Assembly: GCA_937965665.1 (NCBI GenBank)
Contig: CALCJE010000253.1
Location: 1 to 6,847, forward strand
Origin: an uncultured Bacteroidales bacterium
Lineage (GTDB): Bacteria > Bacteroidota > Bacteroidia > Bacteroidales > UBA4417
Length of the DNA: 6,847 bases
Direction of reading: 5' to 3'
In this document: positions 1-3,671 of the stretch, one piece after another
Position numbering within the stretch: position 1 is the stretch's first letter
Layout of the letters: every line of letters begins with the position of its first letter
Notes under the pieces: model-generated
Told to the model about the DNA's origin: nothing
The model's database searches: none
Seen by the model: only the letters and a program-made list of their open reading frames with translations
Translations under genes and position numbers: made by a program

Positions 1-286
1 CATGCCAATGTTTTACACCTGCTGTGATGTTTACCACATCACCGGGTGTTAATGCTTGTACGGGTTTCCCTTCTTCCTGATACCAGCCTGAGCCAGCGGT
101 GCAAAACAAGATTTGTCCCCCTTTGTGATGGATATGCCAATTATTTCTGCATCCGGGCTCAAAGGTTACATTAAATGACATTGCACCTTCCTGCGTTAGT
201 ACCGCCAAATAGCTCTGACCAGAGAAATACGGTGCATAAACATCGTTTTTTTCTCCTAATGGGAATATTTGTTTGAATTCGGTCAT
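1..286 (-). CDS. Small cupin-fold protein, C-terminus cut by the window edge
   Basis: The 95 visible residues (MTEFKQIFPLGEKND...) form a single-domain cupin. Cupin motif 1 is seen as G45-x5-H51-x-H53-x4-Q58-x6-G65, with Gln in the usual Glu position. Motif 2 is seen as G82-x5-T-x-G90-x2-H93, with Thr in place of the usual Pro, followed by W94-H95 at the edge. H51, H53, Q58 and H93 are the expected metal ligands. The stretch FEPGCRNNWH, the GGQILF strand and the GDVV...HWH end match small cupins often found beside or fused to carboxymuconolactone-decarboxylase-like proteins (from memory of the family). Only a short C-terminal piece should be missing. The start lies 8 bases after the dehydrogenase stop, so the two genes are probably co-transcribed. 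No clear Shine-Dalgarno precedes the ATG. The substrate is unknown; a role in binding or converting a small oxygenated metabolite is inference. Confidence 0.85.
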   Translation of the reverse strand, partial: MTEFKQIFPLGEKNDVYAPYFSGQSYLAVLTQEGAMSFNVTFEPGCRNNWHIHHKGGQILFCTAGSGWYQEEGKPVQALTPGDVVNITAGVKHWH

Positions 287-294
287 TTCTAATA

Positions 295-1449
295 TTATTT
301 TATTGCATTTTCAAGCACGGAGGTAATCATCTCTTTGGTATATAGTGCCGTAGCTCCCCACATTCCAGCTAATGCCATTAATTTTTCGACCAACATTGGA
401 ATATCCTTTTCGGGTATGTTTCCTTGTGAAAGTGTTACAGGCGTGCCAATTTTTATATACCATTGTTTTAATGCTTCGATGCCGTTATCGGCTCCTTTTA
501 CTCCAAATACATTGGCTGCAAATTGCTCAAAACGTTCGGGCAGATGGTTCTTTTGCCATTTCATCCAGGCAGGAACTACAATGGATAATCCTGCGCCATG
601 TGCAATATTATATTCTGCCGAAAGTGTATGCTCAATAAAATGGGTATCGAAACGGTTGTTCTCAACTCCGCAAAAAGTGGTGAAATTCAAAGCCTGTGTG
701 GCTGCCCATGCAAATTCGGCCCGGGCTTCGTAGCTGCCGGCATCGGCAAGCAGAATTTCGGTGGTGCGCATAACAGTTTTCAGGATATTTTCAACATGAC
801 CGGCAATAAAATCAGGTAAATAAGATGCTGATAAATACAAATCCAGGCTGTGTGCAAAGATATCGGCAGCCGAATATACCAGGTATTCTCTGGTAACCGA
901 AGCCTGCAGTTCGGGATTAATTACGGAAACGGCAGGGAAGGAAAATACCGAACCAGCCAGGCTGAATTTCTCTTTGGTTTCGTCCCTGGTAACGACGGCA
1001 TAATTATTCATTTCGCTACCCGTTGCGGCAAGGGTCATAATGTCGAAAATCTTCAATGCCTGTGCGGGAACAGCTTTATTTGTGAAGAAATCCCACACAT
1101 CGCCATCGTAGGTTGCTCCGGTAGCTATCGCTTTAGAAGAATCAAGAACCGAACCTCCGCCAACAGCCAGAACGGCTTCAACACCTGTTGATTTAGCCAG
1201 TTGAATGCCTTCGTAAACTTTGCTCAACAGCGGGTTGCTCTGTACTCCGCCAAGTTGCTCAAAGGCGATACTTTCATCAGCCAGCGATTTAGCAACAGTA
1301 GCAAACAATCCATTTTTCTTAATCCTTTCGGAACCATATACGATTAGTACTTTTGTGATTCCATATCCGGAAATATATTTCCCGATATTTTTCTCTTTGC
1401 CTTTGCCAAATTCTATCCTGGCAGGATTATAATAGGTGAAATTTTTCAT
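295..1449 (-). CDS. Iron-containing alcohol dehydrogenase (YqhD / butanol dehydrogenase-like)
   Basis: This is a full-length 384-residue member of the group III metal-dependent alcohol dehydrogenases, which interconvert aldehydes and alcohols with NAD(P)H in the cytoplasm. The N-terminal dinucleotide-binding half starts FTYYNPARIEFGKGK and carries the conserved VGGGSVLDSSK motif (residues 96-106) and the TLAATGSE motif (139-146). The C-terminal metal-binding half has all four expected ligands, D196 and H200 in SAADIFAHS and H270 and H284 in the THFIEH...IAHG segment, plus the conserved H274. The block WAATQALN (248-255) and overall length match YqhD and Clostridium butanol dehydrogenases. One oddity is the cofactor loop: where E. 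coli YqhD has YGGGS (from memory), this protein has YGSER (38-42), so NADPH versus NADH preference cannot be assumed. It is the first gene of a probable operon with the downstream cupin and is divergent from an AraC regulator. The native substrate is unknown; a role in reducing short-chain aldehydes is inferred. Confidence 0.93.
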   Translation of the reverse strand: MKNFTYYNPARIEFGKGKEKNIGKYISGYGITKVLIVYGSERIKKNGLFATVAKSLADESIAFEQLGGVQSNPLLSKVYEGIQLAKSTGVEAVLAVGGGSVLDSSKAIATGATYDGDVWDFFTNKAVPAQALKIFDIMTLAATGSEMNNYAVVTRDETKEKFSLAGSVFSFPAVSVINPELQASVTREYLVYSAADIFAHSLDLYLSASYLPDFIAGHVENILKTVMRTTEILLADAGSYEARAEFAWAATQALNFTTFCGVENNRFDTHFIEHTLSAEYNIAHGAGLSIVVPAWMKWQKNHLPERFEQFAANVFGVKGADNGIEALKQWYIKIGTPVTLSQGNIPEKDIPMLVEKLMALAGMWGATALYTKEMITSVLENAIK

Positions 1450-1488
1450 GTTTCTTTATTTTATCTGATTAGTGTAAAATTAACGTTG

Positions 1489-1496
1489 CAAAATTC
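1489..1496 (-). promoter_or_regulatory. Candidate -7 element for the dehydrogenase-cupin operon
   Basis: On the minus strand this reads GAATTTTG, one mismatch from the Bacteroidota consensus TAnnTTTG, and would give a leader of about 30 bases before the ATG at 1449. No TTG-like -33 element is visible at the expected distance (around 1515-1519). A weak promoter lacking a -33 box suits one that needs an activator, and the direct repeat of the putative operator begins exactly there. An alternative with one mismatch, TAATTTTA, lies closer to the gene. Confidence 0.4.
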
Positions 1497-1519
1497 CATG
1501 TTAATTTCCATACTCACTG

Positions 1520-1553
1520 ACCCGGATCACGGTATTGGATACCCGAATTACGG
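1520..1553. promoter_or_regulatory. Putative AraC-family operator: two direct repeats 21 bp apart
   Basis: Two 13-base direct repeats, aCCCGGATCACGG (1520-1532) and aCCCGAATTACGG (1541-1553), match at 11 of 13 positions and are offset by exactly 21 bases, two turns of the helix. AraC/XylS regulators typically bind such direct repeats with a monomer on each. The pair lies in the 181-base spacer between the dehydrogenase operon and the divergent AraC-family gene. The half nearer the dehydrogenase abuts the position where its -33 element should be, consistent with activation of that promoter. It is also upstream of the regulator's own promoter, so autoregulation is possible. The repeat is seen directly; binding by this regulator is inference. 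Confidence 0.65.
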
Positions 1554-1593
1554 ATTATCATCCCAAGAGATAAAACCTTTAAAAAGAGTTACT

Positions 1594-1601
1594 TAAATTT
1601 G
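1594..1601 (+). promoter_or_regulatory. Candidate -7 promoter element for the araC-type gene
   Basis: TAAATTTG matches the Bacteroidota TAnnTTTG consensus exactly. Transcription would begin several bases after it, about 23 bases before the ATG at 1631. The -33 region (about 1571-1576) has no clear TTG. This site helps decide the start of the gene: an in-frame GTG at 1601 uses the last base of this element and would not lie in the transcript. Confidence 0.55.
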
Positions 1602-1630
1602 TGCCTGAAAACAAATTAAAAGCTTGTACA

Positions 1631-2524
1631 ATGAATGAAATAAAAAGAATAAACACCGTAACCGAATACAATAACCTGGTCGGACAGGAAACTTTGCACC
1701 CGCTGGTGAGTGTAGTTGATTTTTCCAAAACCGAACCTTTTAGCTATTTCCGGATGCAAACCGGTATGTTTATCATCTTTTTAAAAGACCTGAAATGTGG
1801 CAATATGACGTATGGTCTGGGTAATTACGATTATGAAGAAGGGACGTTGGTTTTTATTTCGCCCGGACAGGTTTATGGCATAGCCAGCGAAGTAAAACAA
1901 AAGGGTGTTGGACAAGCGCTGGTTTTTCATCCCGACCTGATACATGGAACTTCGCTGGGTCGTAATATTAAGGATTATACATTTTTCTCATACGAAGTTA
2001 ACGAAGCCTTACACCTCTCAACAAGGGAAAGAGCCATAATTAATGATTGTTTTGATAAAATCCGATATGAGTTGGAACATGCTATTGATACGCATAGTAA
2101 AACCTTGATTGTATCGTATATCGAACTTTTTCTCAATTATTGCAAACGGTTTTACGACCGTCAGTTTATAACAAGAAATATCGTTAACAAGGATGTATTG
2201 GTTCGGTTCGAGAAAGTGCTTGACGATTACTTTTCATCCGACATGGCAACTGAAACTGGTTTGCCCTCGGTGCGGTATTGCGCTGATAAGTTATTTATTT
2301 CGCCCAACTACCTGGGCGACTTGTTAAAAAAAGAAACCGGCAAATCGGCACAGGAACATATTCAGCTCAAACTGATTGATGTAGCAAAGGAGAAAATCTT
2401 CGATTCGGGAAAATCCATCAGCGAAATAGCGTATGAGTTAGGATTTAAACACCCGCAGCATTTTACCCGCATGTTTAAGAAAAACACCGGGCTCTCGCCG
2501 AATGAATACCGGACGTTGAATTAG
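1631..2524 (+). CDS. AraC-family transcriptional regulator
   Basis: This 297-residue protein has the usual AraC layout. An N-terminal cupin-like sensing region (about residues 20-110, including YDYEEGTLVFISPGQVYGI) is followed by a helical linker and a C-terminal double helix-turn-helix DNA-binding domain (about 190-297). The first HTH is seen in VRYCADKLFISPNYLGDLLKK (214-234). The second, most conserved one is in ISEIAYELGFKHPQHFTRMF, followed by KKNTGLSPNEYR, the family's signature end. I prefer the ATG at 1631 over an in-frame GTG at 1601 because the GTG overlaps a perfect TAnnTTTG element. No strong Shine-Dalgarno is present. The gene is divergent from the dehydrogenase-cupin operon, with a 21-bp-phased direct repeat between them, so control of that operon is the likeliest role, probably as an inducible activator. 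The inducer is unknown; the arrangement resembles yqhC beside yqhD in E. coli. Confidence 0.93.
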   Translation: MNEIKRINTVTEYNNLVGQETLHPLVSVVDFSKTEPFSYFRMQTGMFIIFLKDLKCGNMTYGLGNYDYEEGTLVFISPGQVYGIASEVKQKGVGQALVFHPDLIHGTSLGRNIKDYTFFSYEVNEALHLSTRERAIINDCFDKIRYELEHAIDTHSKTLIVSYIELFLNYCKRFYDRQFITRNIVNKDVLVRFEKVLDDYFSSDMATETGLPSVRYCADKLFISPNYLGDLLKKETGKSAQEHIQLKLIDVAKEKIFDSGKSISEIAYELGFKHPQHFTRMFKKNTGLSPNEYRTLN

Positions 2525-2594
2525 TTTTATCTCTAAGATATTTCGAAATCAGAACAAAATTAAGCACATTGCCCAGATAAAAGTGCAATAAATT

Positions 2595-2619
2595 TACCTG
2601 CTGAAGGCAGGCTTTATTT
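2595..2619 (+). repeat. REP-like hairpin copy 1, possible terminator of the araC-type gene
   Basis: The core is CCTGC-tgaag-GCAGG (2597-2611), a perfect 5-bp stem with a 5-base loop, followed by CTTTATTT. Flanking AATAAA and TTTATT can extend the pairing. It lies 70 bases past the regulator's stop, so it may act as a weak rho-independent terminator. The same 25-base unit recurs inverted at 2849-2873 with 21 of 25 positions identical, which suggests a mobile REP-like element rather than a simple terminator. Confidence 0.6.
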
Positions 2620-2635
2620 AAAACAAGTCCCTTTT

Positions 2636-2669
2636 AGGAGGAAATTAAAAGATGCACAATTATTTTTGA
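2636..2669 (+). other. Orphan strong Shine-Dalgarno with a five-codon frame
   Basis: AGGAGG at 2636-2641 is a perfect Shine-Dalgarno, 10 bases ahead of an ATG at 2652. The frame reads only M-H-N-Y-F before TGA at 2667-2669. It could be the stump of a lost gene, a leader peptide, or chance. None of the real genes here has such a strong site, which makes it stand out. The last bases also contain TATTTTTG (2661-2668), which matches a -7 element, with nothing recognisable downstream. Confidence 0.25.
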
Positions 2670-2707
2670 TAGGAAAATTAATTATTCAGACGCCGCCCAC
2701 TTGTGCC

Positions 2708-2725
2708 TTTCAAGAAAGCTTGAAA
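2708..2725. repeat. Short perfect inverted repeat
   Basis: TTTCAAG-aaag-CTTGAAA forms a perfect 7-bp stem with a 4-base loop. There is no T-run on either side, so it is not a typical terminator. It is the leftmost of the palindromes in the G+C-richer block of the gene-free stretch. Confidence 0.45.
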
Positions 2726-2822
2726 TAAATCCAGATTCCCAAATCCAAAATTCTCTTCCAAATAGCCTACACACGCAGGCAGTGGTGGATGGCTCCGGCT
2801 TCGGTTTTCCTGTCATAGCCTG

Positions 2823-2839
2823 TCCCGCGAATTGCGGGA
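2823..2839. repeat. GC-rich hairpin
   Basis: TCCCGC-gaatt-GCGGGA is a perfect 6-bp stem with a 5-base loop and no T-run. It lies just before the second REP-like hairpin; the spacer between them contains TAATTGC, whose complement GCAATTA follows that hairpin. The two may be parts of one composite element. Confidence 0.5.
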
Positions 2840-2848
2840 GTAATTGCA

Positions 2849-2873
2849 GAAAAAAGCCTGCCTGCTGCAGGTA
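2849..2873 (-). repeat. REP-like hairpin copy 2, inverted relative to copy 1
   Basis: Read on the minus strand this 25-base unit matches the one at 2595-2619 at 21 positions, including the TACCTGC start and the GGCAGGCTTT segment with its T-rich tail. Locally it is part of a longer stem: GCCTGCCTGC (2856-2865) pairs with GCAGGTAGGC (2867-2876) with one G-T wobble. An outer TAATTGC (2841-2847) and GCAATTA (2875-2881) are complementary, though the latter shares two bases with the inner stem. On the minus strand the hairpin is followed by CTTTTTTC, so it could terminate transcription leftward. Confidence 0.6.
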
Positions 2874-3189
2874 GGCAATTACACCGAGGCGCGCCAGGAA
2901 AAACCTTGCCTTCACCACCACAAGCTACTTTATATGTGCGCTTATGGTCTTGGTAGAAAGCCTATAACTACATTATGTACAAGGGCATAAAGCCAAGTAG
3001 CCACTGCCTGCTTACCTGCCCACTCCGCCCAATTCCTACGTTGCTGCAAGCAATTGTCCTCAGCCGCCTTGTGTCTGCCTCCTTGTTTCGTCACCTTTCA
3101 GGCTGGCAGGTTCGGTCACTCGTTCCTCGTTCCCACGCACTAAAGCAAAGCCTACTGGTCTTTAACGGCTCTATAATTTTCGAAGTGGC

Positions 3190-3222
3190 AGTTTTTCAGT
3201 TCAAATGTTCATTTGAAAAACT
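3190..3222. repeat. Two nested, mutually exclusive AT-rich hairpins
   Basis: AGTTTTTCA (3190-3198) pairs perfectly with TGAAAAACT (3214-3222). Overlapping it, TTCAAATG (3200-3207) pairs perfectly with CATTTGAA (3210-3217). They share 3214-3217 and cannot both form fully. Nearby TTGAACCTTGAACT (3228-3241) adds a short direct repeat complementary to the inner arm. No gene or promoter is visible that would make this a regulatory switch. Confidence 0.35.
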
Positions 3223-3458
3223 AAACTTGAACCTTGAACTAAACTGTATTAGAATCTATGAACACGCCATTTTACAAAACCGATGTTGTGAGTTCGGTTA
3301 ATTATTTCAATAAATTTTCCCTAATAAAATATCGAAAAGATATTAAAGGCTAATAGCATTTTACTTTCGTAATCCGAAAAAGTTATGCCTAATTTGATTT
3401 ACTCCACAGGTTTTGGGCTTGATACTTGATTACCAGCAAGTTAACTTTCACTAAAGTC

Positions 3459-3487
3459 AAAAAAAAAGCTCTACAGATGTAGAGCTT
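3459..3487 (-). terminator. Rho-independent terminator of tRNA-Asp
   Basis: On the minus strand, immediately after the tRNA 3' end, a perfect 9-bp stem AAGCTCTAC / GTAGAGCTT with a 4-base loop is followed by a run of nine T (complement of 3459-3467). This is a textbook intrinsic terminator and shows the transcript ends right after the tRNA. The hairpin is separated from the discriminator base by only a base or two, so its stem probably also serves in 3' end processing. Confidence 0.9.
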
Positions 3488-3488
3488 G

Positions 3489-3562
3489 CGGTCCGGACGG
3501 GACTCGAACCCGCGACCCCGTGCGTGACAGGCACGTATTCTAACCAACTGAACTACCGAACC
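3489..3562 (-). tRNA. tRNA-Asp (anticodon GTC)
   Basis: A full 74-base cloverleaf is seen on the minus strand. The acceptor strands are GGTTCGG and CCGGACC (one T-G wobble), the D arm is GTTC/GAAT, and the anticodon stem CGTGC/GCACG holds the loop CTGTCAC. The variable loop is GGGTC, and the T arm is GCGGG-TTCGAGT-CCCGT. The anticodon GTC gives aspartate, and G is the discriminator base. CCA is not encoded (CAA follows) and must be added after transcription. The gene has its own promoter to the right and a strong terminator to the left, so it is probably a single-gene transcript. Confidence 0.97.
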
Positions 3563-3582
3563 AGTATTAGTTATTGGGAGTG

Positions 3583-3612
3583 CAAAAGTAACTCTTTTTA
3601 TTTAATCTCAAA
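3583..3612 (-). promoter_or_regulatory. Promoter of tRNA-Asp
   Basis: On the minus strand TACTTTTG (3590 to 3583) matches the Bacteroidota -7 consensus TAnnTTTG exactly. TTTG ends 18 bases upstream (3612 to 3609), close to the usual -33 spacing. Transcription would start about 14 bases before the tRNA 5' end at 3562. It is the only site in the window with both promoter elements. Confidence 0.75.
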
Positions 3613-3624
3613 ACGTTTCAGCAT

Positions 3625-3652
3625 TTTTTTTGAAAATAAATTTTCGAAAAAA
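3625..3652. repeat. AT-rich inverted repeat after the nuclease gene
   Basis: TTTTTTTGAAAAT (3625-3637) and ATTTTCGAAAAAA (3640-3652) are complementary at 12 of 13 positions. It lies 20 bases past the nuclease stop and could slow or end its transcription, but it lacks a GC stem and a following T-run on the minus strand, so it is a poor terminator. It is just upstream of the tRNA promoter. Confidence 0.35.
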
Positions 3653-3671
3653 GCAACCTTCACATAACGGC

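Larger units (their letters stand above)
2775..3011. repeat. Pair of 11-bp inverted repeats enclosing the palindromic block
   Basis: GCAGGCAGTGG at 2775-2785 is the exact reverse complement of CCACTGCCTGC at 3001-3011. Similarity stops at the ends of these 11 bases. The pair encloses the GCGGGA hairpin and the second REP-like copy. It may be the ends of a small decayed element, but 11 bases built from the locally frequent GCAGG word is weak evidence. Confidence 0.35.
2525..3458. other. Gene-free, palindrome-rich intergenic stretch
   Basis: No credible gene is seen over about 930 bases. The two longer open frames (2682-2921 minus, 2975-3301 plus) encode low-quality sequence with no recognisable motif and run across palindromes. 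The middle (about 2690-3160) looks clearly richer in G and C than the AT-rich ends, and holds several short inverted repeats listed separately. Short words such as AAAGCC followed by TA, AA or TA recur at about 2958, 2990 and 3147. There is no transposase, integrase or tRNA-end duplication to show a specific mobile element. From about 3300 to 3458 the sequence is plain AT-rich spacer up to the tRNA terminator; TACTTTCG near 3363 is one mismatch from a -7 box but nothing follows it. Decayed, laterally acquired DNA or an accumulation of REP-like elements is plausible. Confidence 0.6.

Noticed and set aside
335..1432. Plus-strand open frames inside the dehydrogenase gene
   Set aside because: They are antisense shadows; the minus-strand protein has clear family motifs along its full length.
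2823..2881. CRISPR-like repeats
   Set aside because: The repeated units are inverted hairpins without regular spacing or spacers, and no cas gene is present.
2682..2921. 79-residue minus-strand open frame in the intergenic block
   Set aside because: No recognisable motif, poor composition, no ribosome binding site, and it runs through three palindromes; most likely non-coding.
2930..3180. Integron attC-like site
   Set aside because: Some pieces (for example TATAAC and TTTAAC words) suggested core sites, but no properly placed pair of core and inverse core sites could be found.
2975..3301. 108-residue plus-strand open frame
   Set aside because: The residues look like translated non-coding DNA (Ser, Leu, Cys and Arg rich, no domain), and it crosses the nested hairpins at 3190-3222.
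2525..3562. Island integrated at the 3' end of tRNA-Asp
   Set aside because: No duplicate of the tRNA 3' end was found on the left and no integrase is present; the tRNA terminator is intact right beside it.
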